The position numbers and the translations under genes are program-made. Positions 34,166-47,490 of a DNA stretch of 64,000 nt are shown here, piece by piece. The notes under the pieces are model-generated. The model was not told the DNA's origin. It searched no databases and was given only the letters and a program-made list of their open reading frames with translations. The stretch is taken from positions 103,154,269-103,218,268 of the forward strand of contig NC_064625.1 in assembly GCF_023898315.1 (NCBI RefSeq). The letters run 5' to 3'. Within the stretch, counting starts at the first letter, position 1. Each line of letters starts with the position of its first letter. This stretch comes from Schistocerca nitens (Eukaryota > Arthropoda > Insecta > Orthoptera > Acrididae).

Positions 34166-34662
34166 CACACACAAAATTATGATTTGGAGCACTTTCCCTC
34201 ATAATTTAATGTGTTAGGATATTCTGGTACAAACAATGCAAAACATGATCACATTGGGCCTCATGTATATAACTGTTACAGCACATATGTTCATTCCAAA
34301 GTTAGAGTAACAAGGATGCTTTATTACTATTTTGTTTCATTAAGTCTACCTCATTGTTAAGTCATTTAAATAGAAATTGGCACCTGACGTTATGGCTGCA
34401 GGCCTGCAACTGACATTTAGCTTACTTGTGTAAACTGCAATGTTGCTAATCTGTTTTTATATATGAAGTAATTTTAAGTGATTGGATGAAACTTAGTCCA
34501 GACCAAATAAGCTGTAAGCAGATATTAGACACCTAGGATAGAAGCAGTATCACTAACAGGACAAACACAGAGAAACAATTTGAACTGTGAGACAACTTTA
34601 ATACGTTAGACAAAATACAACATAGCACAAAAAATTAAAAATTCACTGTCACAGGAAAAAAG
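34166..34662. other. Harbinger interior, 3' side of the Myb-like gene
   Basis: AT-rich, with no gene seen. It probably includes the 3' UTR of the minus-strand gene ending at 34663. Confidence 0.4.
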
Positions 34663-35862
34663 TCACGTGTCACTGGCATTTTTCTTCTTCCAGTACTTTA
34701 GTTTTTCTTTCAGGGCCAGAATCTTTAAATTTTTTATCCTCAGCTCCTTTTGGTGCTCTGCCTTCATCATGAGTAATTGGGCCTCCAGTAGTTCCACTCT
34801 CTTCTTGCACACATTGTCAATCACTGTTCCCGAACCTGATGGCCTTGCTTTTGCAGGCATCCTGCGACGATGCCATGTATTTTTTGGCGTGCAAATGTTT
34901 TCATTGGGTTGATCAGGAGACTGTGAAACAGATTGCAACTGGGTGACATCCACCAGAACATTATTAGGTGTCCCTTTGACAGGTGTGTGGGAAGTGCTAG
35001 GTTGTGTGCACTCTGCTGACTCGACAACTGAGGCAGGTGGCGTGTTCTCACTGCACTGCTCTCCACGTTGACAACATCCACAATCATGCTGAACTGTGCA
35101 TCGGAATCATATGCATTTAACGGTTTCATTGAGGAACCAACAATTTCTAATAGTTTAGCCCGATCATGGATCGTTGTTTTTTGGATAGGCTTCCCCCCAC
35201 ATGTTTTATACACTTCCACCTTTTCTTCTGCAAGGTCTTTTCGAAGTCTTTCTTTCATATTTTCATAACAGGTTTTCAGCCTGTCACAGGATCTTTTTGT
35301 CACACCTGAAATTAAATAAATGTAGTTTGTAGTACCATAAATTCTTATATTATTTGCATTCATAAGTCCATTTTGCATTCTGAGGCTCTTAACTTATAAC
35401 TGCAATAAAAATCTAAGATGTGTATATGGCTTTTGTTTACATATCAGTTCATTAAAAAGTGGTATAGGCATATACGAAGAATACGGCACAGGGCTAAGTG
35501 AGAAACGTATGTTCACAATTTTCAACATAAAAGCTTCCGTTAGTCACATAATATTTAGTTAACAGTAGCATGGCATTGGATTTTAAATTTAAAACTAACA
35601 AAACAATTCCAACCGTAAATGTTCATAGTCCTATCACGTATTTCGGGTCTAGTGTAGCAGGGGATACAACCCATCGGCTTTGAACAATGACGTCGTTCCT
35701 TAGTCATACATAGTAATGTCTTCACTTCAAGGCATAGATAATAAAGCAGTTCTGTGTTCTAATAAGCGCTATCATTAAAATAATTGAATGTGAATCTAAA
35801 AGCGATCATTTATCTATATTTCACTATTTTGCCATGTTTCACTTTCTTATTCCACCAATATG

Positions 35863-36126
35863 CTTCAGTAGCTGATAAGTGTTTTTTGGCTTTAAAAAAA
35901 ATCTCAAGAGATAGAATAAACTGATCCTACTTCATTCAGCAATCAATAAAAAAATAAAACATAACAGCGAAAGACTTCGTAATCTATTCTATTTTCAGTT
36001 TACCATTTTCGCTTTTGCTGTTATGTTTTAGTTTTTTTATTGATTGCTTAATGAAGTGGGATCACTTTATTCTATCTCGTGAGATTTTTTTTAAAAAAGC
36101 CAAAAAACACTTATCAGCTACTGAAG
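35863..36126. repeat. foldback with arms of about 111-115 bp
   Basis: Arms 35863-35973 and 36012-36126, more than 90 percent complementary, with a 38-bp loop. The outer ends read CTTCAGTAGCTGATAAGTG. This could be a small MITE inserted in the larger element, or part of it. Confidence 0.9.
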
Positions 36127-36147
36127 GGAGCTACAACACTAAGAAGA

Positions 36148-36184
36148 ATCGCTTCTCGGCTTTTGACAAGATCAATGTGTAGTG
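36148..36184 (+). pseudogene. U2 snRNA 5'-end fragment
   Basis: Starts ATCGCTTCTCGGC, goes on TTTTGACAAGATCAATG and ends TGTAGTG. This matches the first 38 or so bases of U2 snRNA (from memory), including the branch-site-recognition region GTGTAGTA, with a few small differences. Similarity stops right after, so only the extreme 5' end is present. It is too short to be a gene. Confidence 0.7.
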
Positions 36185-36425
36185 CCCTTTCAACAAGTGA
36201 AACGCAAAGATTAAATAAACAATCAAAACATATAAAATGAAACAGGTTGCAAATGTAACGTACGTGTATTTCCACCTATTCGTTACCAGTGTACATATAT
36301 CGAGGTCAATGGAAGTCTGGTATACATATATTACATACGTAGGTCCTTCTGTCATCAGTAATACTGATATGTACGTAAGAAAAGACTGTTAGTAATAGCG
36401 GAGACGAAATAAACAGCACATCTAC

Positions 36426-36733
36426 AATTTGTATCCCGTGTTCCACTTAGGGTTTACTGAAGCGGAGGATACATCGTTCAGGTGAAGAACAGGAATGTAA
36501 TGCTAGTCAAAACGAAGAAATCGCCTTACGACAAACTCTTATTCCGGACTGTACTTAAGCAACACACTTCGAACGAGCTTTTAATTTGTATCGGGTGTTT
36601 CATTTGCGGTTTAGAGAAGCAGGGGATACATAGTTCAAGTGAACAACAGGACAACAATGCTACTTGAAACTAAGAAATCGACTACGCTGAACTTGTATCC
36701 CATACTGCACTTAAGCAATACAGTTCGAAAGAC
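36426..36733. repeat. two diverged direct repeats of about 155 bp
   Basis: Units 36426-36582 and 36583-36733. Both begin AATTTGTATC and contain AAGCRGRGGATACAT, which resembles the terminal motif AGCAGGGGATACA of the enclosing element. Confidence 0.8.
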
Positions 36734-37307
36734 TTCAGAGATACAACTGACATACATGTAACGTGATGTATTCTTTGCTAGTAATTTCATTCATTTCTTT
36801 CCATTGTATTTTGCGGAGAAATACTAAGATACAAACACGCGATATCGTTAACGTGAAAATACTACTGGCCCTTACATATGTGAAATAAAGTTTCTCTCTC
36901 GCATTCCTTTGTTTCTCAACATTCTACTCAGCTCTTTCATCTTTGTAATACATGCTCTCTGGCGACTTGTGACGTCATTGATCAAAACGGACGGGTTGTA
37001 TCCCCTGCTACACTAGACCCCGTATTTCAGTGGTACGCCAATAACAGTTTCAAATTTCAAACTAAAAGCCAGTGTGTGCCATATCCTACGCTTACGATGA
37101 ACCTAGAAAAGTTATTCATTTATGAGTAAACTTACCAGGAGTAGAATTAAATTGCGCCTCCACATGGGACCACGTTGCCTGTTTTTCTTTTAAGCTGCAG
37201 CCGTCGGTTTTCTTATTTTCAAGAACGGATGCATTTTCACCCACCAGTTCAAGAAGTACATCTATATCGTACTTAGAGAAATTTGTTGTTCTTCTTTTAT
37301 TCTCCAT

Positions 37308-38313
37308 TATTCTCCAAAAAAGAAACCAACAGATCAGAAATAGGTACCGAGGTACGTACACACACTTCTGCTTGTCGACGGAAAAACAGCAAAGATAGAA
37401 CGTGGCACCAGCGATTATCTGTGCAATTTCATGTTTACTAACATCTTTGCGTTGCCAGGGCACGTTCCATTGCAATGTAGAGAGTTTACCGCGGTCAAAT
37501 GCACAGTTGGCTGACGACGGTTTGCTGACCAGCGATTAACGTTGGTGCACTGCAGAAACATTTTAAACGCGATTTACTTTTAAGCATGATCGCGGGACCT
37601 TTATCATGCTTTTTGACCGGGGTTGGTGCACTCGGCCATTAGCACTTCTACAGGAAGGTTACCTGCAGTGGCGTGTGCTTGCGTTGCATGTCATATGTGA
37701 AACACTTCAGGATCGGAAGTACATGAAAGTTGCGATTGCACTCAGCATGAGTTGTACATAACCAAAACGTAATACTGTATACAGTTTTAAACAAATATTC
37801 AAACCATTCGCACCGTCAAGGCTATAACTGAAAGTTGAAGACAAATTACACAATGCATCGAACGATAAACTATGTATGCTATTTTAAAATAAGAGCTTCA
37901 GTAGTTGTCTCCGTATAGTCCTTCAGAGGCAAATTAATAGCCAGTTCATTCCTGTCGGCTACAGTTGCCAATTATTCCATTCCACTACTGGTTCCGATCT
38001 CATTTTCAGCTACAGTCGAATGAAGCTAGTATGTCAAATCATTGCTCATAACTATGGTGTCAAGAATCGCTGGAAAAAGTGGCACTGGAATGTAATGATA
38101 TACAATGTCACGTACGCCTGACATCTGGATGTATCATACTGCAACTGGTAGCAGAATAAAATACTAGAAAGTTGGACGACAGTCGGTTTATTTATAAATT
38201 CACTTAAGGAGCACGAAATGCGTAGAAGGGCTAACAGGTGTTAATGTGTGCTACAAACTTGTGAAAACTAGTTAACCTCTATTCTTCAAAAATTAACGTT
38301 TCATTTGGTAATA
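37308..38313. other. promoter side of the Myb-like gene, then unassigned
   Basis: Contains GTTGGTGCACT twice (about 37532 and 37625), which may mark the end of the Harbinger element, but no mate was found on the left. The rest is unassigned. Confidence 0.35.
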
Positions 38314-39655
38314 CAGAGGATCCAAAATATTTATCCACTGTTTAAAAGTCCATAACTTGCAAACTAATTGACGGAGTTGTCTCATTTTTGGTGAAAGTGT
38401 AGCTTAAAGTCCAACTTAGACATCACTAGGTGTTCGAAATGGTCACCGTTAACATCCACACACAAACGATACCGCCGAACTGCAGCACGAACTACTGACT
38501 GCAACGTGTCCAGTTGGCTATTGGCACATGAATATAAGATGGATTCTCGAAGTTCATCCAATGTGCGTGGATTTTGTCGATAAATGTCGTCCGTTAGTGT
38601 TCCCCACAGGTGAACATAGAAATTAGGTCTGGGGAACGTGGTGGATGCTCCACAGCACCTCTACGGCCTATCCATCTTCGAGGTAGATTTTCGTCGAGAT
38701 ACGCCCTAACACGATTTTGGTAGTGTGCTGGGGCACCATCTTGTTGAAAGTAAACTCTTCCGTCTCCGTACAAGTCTCGGATGGCAGGTAAAATGGATGT
38801 CTGAAGCTTCTGAAGGTACACCTCACCGGTAACTGTGCCGTCAAAGAACAATGGCCCAATCAAGCCCCGTTAAGACAGCCCACACCACACATTTACTCCT
38901 GACAAATTCACGGCTTTGTCTACATGGACGTTCGGGTTTTCGGCGCCCCAGTCGATGCAATTGTGGCGATTTACTGTACCATTGAGTTTGAACTGTGCCT
39001 CATCAGACCACATAATCATCTCTGCAAACTTCATCGTTGCGCACCAAGTTAGTAAACCACTCGTAGTACTCCATTCTACGATCTGGGTCGTCCTCGTTTA
39101 TTGCGTGTAGCAATCGTGGGATGTAGCACTTCCACTTTGCTCTCTTCAAAATTCGCCGAACACTTGAGTGACTCACTCCAGTTTCACGGACACAGTCTGA
39201 CTTCTGTGGTGAGCGAGTGAATTGTAACACACGACGGGAGTTAGCTCGACTTGTTACGGTTACAGGTCGGCCACATCGTTGTTTCTGTACATCTTTAACA
39301 CAGCCTTCGGCTTCTAATTTGTCTCGAATGCGACAAATCGTTGTACGTGTCGGTGGCTCTGTTTGATACTCATTTCGCCTTTGTCGTTGAACCTCATTAA
39401 TGTTTTCGTACTTAAAATACCACTACAAAACTGACTTTCATCCAATGTAAGCCTTGCACCAGCCAGGTTTGCTCGAGTAACAAGGTGCAACTAAGAACAA
39501 AACACTATCTGGTGACTCATCTGACAAAACACAATACAACGCTTGTGTGGCGATTGCCGGAACTACAAACTATTACACTACCAAAGATGAGACAACTCAA
39601 TTAGTTTGCCAGTTATGGACTTCTAAACAGTCGATACATTTTTTGGAACCCTCTG
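38314..39655 (-). mobile_element. mariner-like element with long (about 75-bp) inverted ends, defective
   Basis: Left end 38314-38392 and right end 39575-39655 are inverted copies (CAGAGGATCCAAAATATTTA on the left against CAGAGGGTTCCAAAAAATGT on the right, then a shared AAGTCCATAACT core). The transposase is on the minus strand. A TA duplication is visible on the left only (38312-38313); the right flank has changed. Long inverted ends are unusual for mariner but known in some IS630-related families. Confidence 0.8.
38440..39480 (-). pseudogene. mariner/IS630-type transposase pseudogene
   Basis: On the minus strand it starts with a helix-turn-helix region around 39300-39420 (RTTICRIRDKLEAEG-like), then [34 protein letters not shown], the first aspartate in [26 protein letters not shown] and NVWCGLS. 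A stop follows, then FFDGTVTGEVYLQKLQTSIL and the second aspartate in FQQDGAPAHYQNRVR. After HPPRSPDL the frame is damaged and the third acid is lost. The distance from the second D to where the third should be is about 41 residues, suggesting a DD41D-type lineage, but this rests on a missing residue. Confidence 0.75.
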
Positions 39656-40749
39656 CTTATTCCTAGTTGCATTAGCATTAGTTAGGTTACAATGATCAAT
39701 GAAAAACGGTTAGTATGAAAGCATTTAATTACAAAGCTGACTGCGGTATCAAGGGGTGACTATTTTATTCGACGTAGGCTTTGTCACGATCCCCTGCGTA
39801 ATCGTTTAAACAGCTGAGGTAGTTACGATGAATTCAGACCTGGAGCTGTCGGCACCTGCGGTAGCTGCCCTAGGAAACACACTGGCGGAACGGTTCATTG
39901 CGAGGATCGTATCAGAACTGCTCACTCGACGTTAACTAAATTATATGAAAGTTAGATGACTTGCTCTTCAGTGTACAAACTTTACATTACTCACATTTTC
40001 TAATGCACCTTGAAAAACCTCGAGGATTAATAATTTCCCTTACGTGTGTTGCAATTTTACGATTTACGAAAAATTTCAGCTTTAAAAGTTCAAAATTACA
40101 AACTCCTGAATAGCTGTAGACAGCTGTAGATAACACAAACCATGAAAATGTCTAATTAGAAAATTCCTGCAGCTCCTTAGTCATTGCTTCCTTGGAACCG
40201 ACTGACTGTATAACTGAACTCCAAAATAGAGTCCTGCCCGTAACTAGTTAAGTGATATTTAAATTTCCTTGTAATTATCAGCTATATACAAAAATGAAAC
40301 GGCTCTCTTGAAGTAAAGGTTCCTGTGCTGACCCCTGTATTCAAAGATTTAAAGGTTCAAGTACATGTTCGAAACATTGCGCTTTACTACGGCAGTGAAT
40401 TTAAACTTCGATTACATTTGGTAATAAAAAGCTTTACTCAATTTGAAATACTTTCTTCAGTGCATTTCTTCAGATAGCAACCCCTCGAAGGTACTGCATA
40501 GTCTCCTCACCAATAAAATACCCCGTTAGTCCGAAGAAACATGTTCAGCTGTGAACATGTAGTTGCCTTTGCGAGAGAGTGAGAGATACAGATAATTGTG
40601 AATTAGTTTAAAAAGTTGCTCGATTTTGTAAATGGAGAAAAGTAAAGAGGGCGAAGCATATTGATAAGGCTTTAATGTTAATGTAATTGGCTTTCTAATA
40701 GTGACAGAATAGCTTACATGTTGTTGCAAACTAAAATCTGTATCTGATA
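39656..40749. other. unassigned spacer
   Basis: About 1.1 kb AT-rich. No gene or repeat is recognised. Confidence 0.5.
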
Positions 40750-42172
40750 TACACTCATGGAAATTGAAATAAGAACACCGTGAATTCATTGTCCCAGGAA
40801 GGGGAAACTTTGACACATTCCTGGGGTCAGATACATCACATGATCACACTGACAGAACCACAGGCACATAGACACAGGCAACAGAGCATGCACAATGTCG
40901 GCACTAGTACAGTGTATATCCACCTTTCGCAGCAATGCAGGCTGCTATTCTCCCATGGAGACGATCGTAGATATGCTGGATGTAGTCCTGTGGAACGGCT
41001 TGCCACGCCATTTCCACCTGGCGCCTCAGTTGGACCAGCGTTCGTGCTGGACGTGCAGACCGCGTGAGACGACGCTTCATCCAGTCCCAAACATGCTCAA
41101 TGGGGGACAGATCCGGAGATCTTGCTGGCCAGGGTAGTTGACTTACACCTTCTAGAGCACGTTGGGTGGCACGGGATACATGCGGACGTGCATTGTCCTG
41201 TTGGAACAGCAAGTTCCCTTGCCGGTCTAGGAATGGTAGAACGATGTGTTCGATGACGGTTTGGATGTACCGTGCACTATTCAGTGTCCCCTCGACGATC
41301 ACCAGTGGTGTACGGCCAGTGTAGGAGATAGCTCCCCACACCATGATGCCGGGTGTTGGCCCTGTGTGCCTCGGTCGTATGCAGTCCTGATTGTGGCGCT
41401 CACCTGCACGGCGCCAAACACGCATACGACCATCATTGGCACCAAGGCAGAAGCGACTCTCATCGCTGAAGACGACACGTCTCCATTCGTCCCTCCATTC
41501 ACGCCTGTCGCGACACCACTGGAGGCGGGCTGCACGATGTTGGGGCGTGAGCGGAAGACGGCCTAACGGTGTGCGGGACCGTAGCCCAGCTTCATGGAGA
41601 CGGTTGCGAATGGTCCTCGCCGATACCCCAGGAGCAACAGTGTCCCTAATTTGCTGGGAAGTGGCTGTGCGGTCCCCTACGGCACTGCGTAGGATCCTAC
41701 GGTCTTGGCGTGCATCCGTGCGTCGCTGCGGTCCGGTCCCAGGTCGACGGGCACGTGCACCTTCCGCCGACCACTGGCGACCACATCGATGTACTGTGGA
41801 GACCTCACGCCCCACGTGTTGAGCAATTCGGCGGTACGTCCACCCGGCCTCCCGCATGCCCACTATACGCCCTCGCTCAAAGTCCGTCAACGGCACATAC
41901 GGTTCACGTCCACGCTGTCACGGCATGCTACCAGTGTTAAAGACTGCGATGGAGCTCCGTATGCCACGGCAAACTGGCTGACACTGACGGCGGCGGTGAA
42001 CAAATGCTGCGCAGCTAGCGCCATTCGACGGCCAACACCGCGGTTCCTGGTGTGTCCGCTGTGCCGTGCGTGTGATCATTGCTTGTACAGCCCTCTCGTA
42101 GTGTCCGGAGCAAGTATGGTGGGTCTGACACACCGGTGTCAATGTGTTCTTTTTTCCATTTCCAGGAGTGTA
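40750..42172 (-). mobile_element. Tc1-like DNA transposon, second copy
   Basis: Same family as 1938-3363, in the same orientation. TA flanks at 40750-40751 and 42171-42172. The left end reads CACTCATGG (one change) and the right end is CCAGGAGTG. Overall about 97 percent alike by eye. Confidence 0.95.
40904..41926 (-). pseudogene. Tc1-like transposase with stop at codon 3
   Basis: The same 341-codon span as the intact copy at 2095-3117, but the third codon is TGA (CGA in the other copy). The rest is open, with DDE residues in VVFSDESRF, FQQDNARPH and SPDLSPIEHVWD and the same 32-residue spacing. The next methionine is at about codon 21, inside the first DNA-binding domain. A protein from there would lack the start of that domain. 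Confidence 0.92.
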
Positions 42173-42229
42173 GAACCAAATGACAGCGTCCATACATATA
42201 CTTAGATTCCTGGGAAGGAAAACTTTGTA

Positions 42230-42450
42230 GGTGAGGACAGCTCTCAATTTCACGAATTTCTACGCTTTGTTGGCGGAGCGACAAACCCACTAGAAAGACA
42301 GCTTCCATTACACTCGTCCGTCCTCAGCTGGAATATTGCTGCGTGGCATGGGAACCTTACCAGGTAGGATTGACGGAGGACATCGAAAGAGTGCAAAGAA
42401 GGGCAGCTCGTTTCGTGTTACCGCGCAGTAAGGGTGAGAGTGCGTGAGTT
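42230..42450 (+). pseudogene. LINE RT C-terminal fragment
   Basis: KTASITLVRPQLEYCCVAWE and PYQVGLTEDIERVQRRAARF (about 42291-42430) match the region after the RT core in the LINE at 18880-19690. Only about 70 codons remain. Confidence 0.75.
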
Positions 42451-42856
42451 GGGGTGGCAGTCACTGAAACAAAGGCGGCTTTGTTCCCAGGGCTCTCGGG
42501 TGTCCAGCCGGATGCGATCGTTGGGAGTCCCACGATATTTCGGCAAATAACCTTCCAGCCATCATGTGGTTCTGATGGAACGATCTGTCTGCTGCTGCTT
42601 TCACTAATATTTGGCCTCATACTTGAGAGCCGGTTTAATGTGGAGGGTGTTGTCTGTAGAAAATTCCTTCTGCTTACAAGGGGAGGCCGCCAATTGTGAA
42701 ATTCAGATTCGATTCATACTGTGCATAATAAAACCTCATGGCCAGAGGTGTAATGTGGCCAAGCACCAAGATGCACTTCTCAGTCGTTGTCGAGAAAATC
42801 GACAGTTAAAAGAAACCGTTGCGGTGAAATACTCTCTACAATTAATAATTTTCAGC

Positions 42857-42929
42857 AGCGTCGTGGCGCAGCGGTAAGCACTTCGGTTCGTAACCCGGAG
42901 GTCGCCGTATCGAATCTCTCGCCATGCAA
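42857..42929 (+). pseudogene. tRNA-like module, left arm, with Pol III terminator
   Basis: A-box TGGCGCAGCGGTAAGCAC, B-box region GTATCGAATCT, then CTTTTTTTAG at 42931-42940. In the best fold the acceptor stem does not pair, so it is tRNA-derived rather than a working tRNA. Confidence 0.6.
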
Positions 42930-42986
42930 ACTTTTTTTAGTATTTGTTTTTTGTAATATATATCTATATAGATATATATGTATATA

Positions 42987-44947
<1,961 letters not shown>

Positions 44948-45429
44948 TAATTCCCGGCAATCAGTTGCAACGGCAATCAGTTGCAACAATTATGCATATA
45001 ATAAGTTGTTGAAAGCAGTTTGTCGTGCAAAACCTGGCGACTTCGAACATCGTTATGTTCTCCGCAAAGAAAGTTTTATTTCAGAAATGTTATTGTCTTC
45101 ATAATGTTAACCACGTATGGGTAACGGAAGACGTAGAAACGATATTCCGAAACGAATACGTACAGCGTAAGTCAAACGTTCGAATTAGAATAGACCCCAC
45201 GAACACAAATTTGCTGTGGCAGGTATGAAATATAAACTCCGTTACTCGCTCGTTACACTTAAAGGACAGATGTTGAATGGGCCGAAACGAGCCGCCGCAT
45301 AACAGCGTAGTTGCCTGCTAACTTCGAAAGAAGGTAGATGCGGTCCCTAGTGCAACTTATAACATCGTCGAAAATCAGTGCGGACGGGAGAGCTTTATAT
45401 ATATATATTACGAAAAAACAATAAAAAAA

Positions 45430-45502
45430 TTGCATGGCGCGAGATTCGATCCGGCGACCTTCGGATTAGGAACCCGAGTGCTTATCGCTGCGCCACGACG
45501 CT
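45430..45502 (-). pseudogene. tRNA-like module, right arm, with Pol III terminator
   Basis: On the minus strand: A-box TGGCGCAGCGATAAGCAC, an anticodon-like stem-loop TCGGGTTCCTAATCCGA (CCT in the anticodon place), B-box GGATCGAATC, then a T run at 45422-45428. Better preserved than the left-arm copy. Confidence 0.6.
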
Positions 45503-45879
45503 GTAGAAAATTAGTAATCGTAGAGAGTATTTCACCGTAACGGTTTCTTTTAACTGTAGATTTTCTCGACAACGGCTGAGAAGTGCATCTTGGTGCTTTG
45601 CCACATTACACCTCTGGCCATGAGCCTTTATTATGCGCAGTATGAATCGAATCTGAATTTCACAATTGGCGGCCTCCCCTTGTTAGTGTTTTGTTTTACT
45701 ATTGTTGGCCTGTTTGGGGTGTGTTCTGTATGTGCAGTGTACACTATTCTCGTATGTCCTGTGGGGCAGATTGTCGGTTTTGGAGTTTAATTTATTTTTG
45801 CTTTTTGTTATTGCCTGCATGACGAATTGAGCATTATTTTGCCAGTAGGTGATCAGAGGTCAACTGATGGTAAAAACAT

Positions 45880-46170
45880 TCACACCGTGAATAAATTGCA
45901 AAAGTTCCTCCAGTCCTTCCGGCCTATCTGTCTCGGACATAATAATCGTATTTTCCATGAGTCCAGCACCAAACGCAACGATTTGTCCCACTTTCGTACG
46001 AGTAACGGTGAGTTATAGGAACTTCCTGCTCGCTCTATTACACCCTGTTTCAGCTTCCGACTTATTTCGGCTTTCACATTACTGTTGTACAACAGTGGAT
46101 TAGCGTAGGGTTTAACAAAAAACGGTAGATGGTCGCGCACCGTAAAGCAGTACAGAAATCCACTGATCAC
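45880..46170 (-). pseudogene. Ty3/gypsy reverse transcriptase, N-terminal piece
   Basis: Contains LPFFVKPYANPLLY, EISRKLKQGVIERAGSSYNS, PLLVRKWDKSLRLVLDSWKI and a decayed PEGLEEFLQF-like stretch. This is the standard entry into gypsy RT before the first catalytic motif. The catalytic YVDD-type box is absent. Confidence 0.8.
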
Positions 46171-47258
46171 CCCCTGGTGAGTCTGAAAATACTCAGGGGT
46201 GGCTTGTCAGAAAATAACGCAGTTCCACTCAATAGTTTCCGTGGGTCCCGCACCAGCAATACATCTGTTCACAATGCTCGTGAAAACAGCGTTCCTCTCA
46301 TGCTCTCTGGACTGTGAGTCCAGGTCACTAATAAGATTGACAAAAACGACCTGCCCAGGTCGCGGCCCAGTTCTAAGGTGCAATTTGACAGCTCACCTCA
46401 GACTCCTTGCACAAAACACATTCCTCAGAAATTAGTCTGACAGGGTTGCTCCTGGCAACAAGTCAGAAAACCTCCAGCCATGTCAATTACGGCGCAGTGT
46501 GCATTCATTCAGGCAGTACCCAATATCATGGCCATGCTCATATTGGCAACACAGCAAATTGAACTTACTCATGACCTTGACAAATGAAGTTTACTCGTTC
46601 CTGTATCTTGACACTTTCTCCTTACATCGCGCCACTGACTGTGATTCCTCTCACCTGGAAAGTCGGCCTGCTCCCTGTCTCCTCACACCTTACACACTCT
46701 GCCTCACGAAAAGGGGCTGTCAATATCGGTTCTAACTCCTCGAATGGAAACAAATGACTGGGCTTAGTGCTGGCACAGAAATACAGTGGCCCTCCCTCAA
46801 CAAATCTTCCCTAATATCCGTCCTCCTCAATCAAATGTATTCAAATATCGACAATAGCACTGGTCCTCTGTAGGTTGATGCGTTCTGCATCAGTCAACTG
46901 TCATTGTTCCATTTGATTAGGGGCATTAGGCGGATTGTGTCCGGGGTTTGCTGGACGAATTTCTAGGCTAACTGGCGGACCACCCACACTATTCATAGCG
47001 CCCTTGCCATTGCTTGGTCGATAATCATGCCAGGGCTGGTCATAACTACCGTTCCTGCTCATTTCCATATCTCTACCCCTCCGGGGTGTCTCAGATTCCC
47101 TCTTGGCGATCGGCGACCACTGGCATCATTTGCTCTACCAGAGTTCCGTGAAGAGCAGCGACGCTGCCAACAACCGCTCGCTCCGTGTCGCCCGGGTGTC
47201 CCGTTACATCGTGAGTGCCATCTGCTCCGACGGCTACGGCTCTGCTCGAAACCCTTTG

Positions 47259-47490
47259 TCGTCCCTTACATCGTCCCTTACATCGTCCCTTACATCGTCC
47301 CTTACATCGTCCCTTACATCGTCCCTTACATCGTCCCTTACATCGTCCCTTACATCGTCCCTTACATCGTCCCTTACATCGTCCCTTACATCGTCCCTTA
47401 CATCGTCCCTTACATCGTCCCTTACATCGTCACTTACATCGTCCCTTACATCGTCACTTACATCGTCACTTACATCGTCACTTACATCGT
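47259..47490. repeat. 12-bp minisatellite TCGTCCCTTACA, about 19 units
   Basis: Perfect or near-perfect 12-bp units; the rightmost ones carry CAC for CCC. In one minus-strand frame it codes DDVRDDVSDDV. It sits directly after the gag fragment, so it probably grew in or beside gag. Confidence 0.97.

Larger units (their letters stand above)
35645..37020. mobile_element. 1.38-kb non-autonomous inverted-repeat transposon with 8-bp TSD
   Basis: Flanked by CGTATTTC at 35637-35644 and 37021-37028. The outer 28 bp at each end (35645-35672 and 36993-37020) are perfect inverted matches starting GGGTCTAGTGTAGCAGGGGA, and similarity runs to about 51 bp (to AATGACGTC). No transposase is coded. An 8-bp duplication fits hAT, P or Merlin, but the ends do not clearly name one. 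Inside are a foldback (35863-36126), a U2-like fragment (36148-36184) and two 150-bp direct repeats that echo the terminal sequence. Confidence 0.9.
34663..37307 (-). pseudogene. Harbinger Myb/SANT-like partner protein, two exons, one frameshift
   Basis: Exon 1 is 37136-37307, starting MENKRRTTNFSKYDIDVLLE and running through LENKKTDGCSLKEKQATWSH, a Myb/SANT-like DNA-binding domain. A GT-AG intron (37135 to 35306, 1830 bp, phase 1) interrupts a Gly codon. Exon 2 (35305-34663) finishes the domain (TKRSCDRLKTCYENMKERLR, AEEKVEVYKTCGGK), has a Ser/Pro-rich linker, and ends in a leucine-rich helix VELLEAQLLMMKAEHQKEL with stop at 34663. A single frameshift lies near 35055. In the PIF/Harbinger superfamily such a protein carries the transposase to the nucleus and the ends of the element. 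It is tail-to-tail with the transposase. Nearly all of the intron is a foreign transposon (35645-37020). Confidence 0.88.

Noticed and set aside
47259-47490. Possible CRISPR-like array
   Set aside because: The 12-bp units are directly adjacent with no unique spacers, so this is a minisatellite in a eukaryotic retrotransposon remnant.
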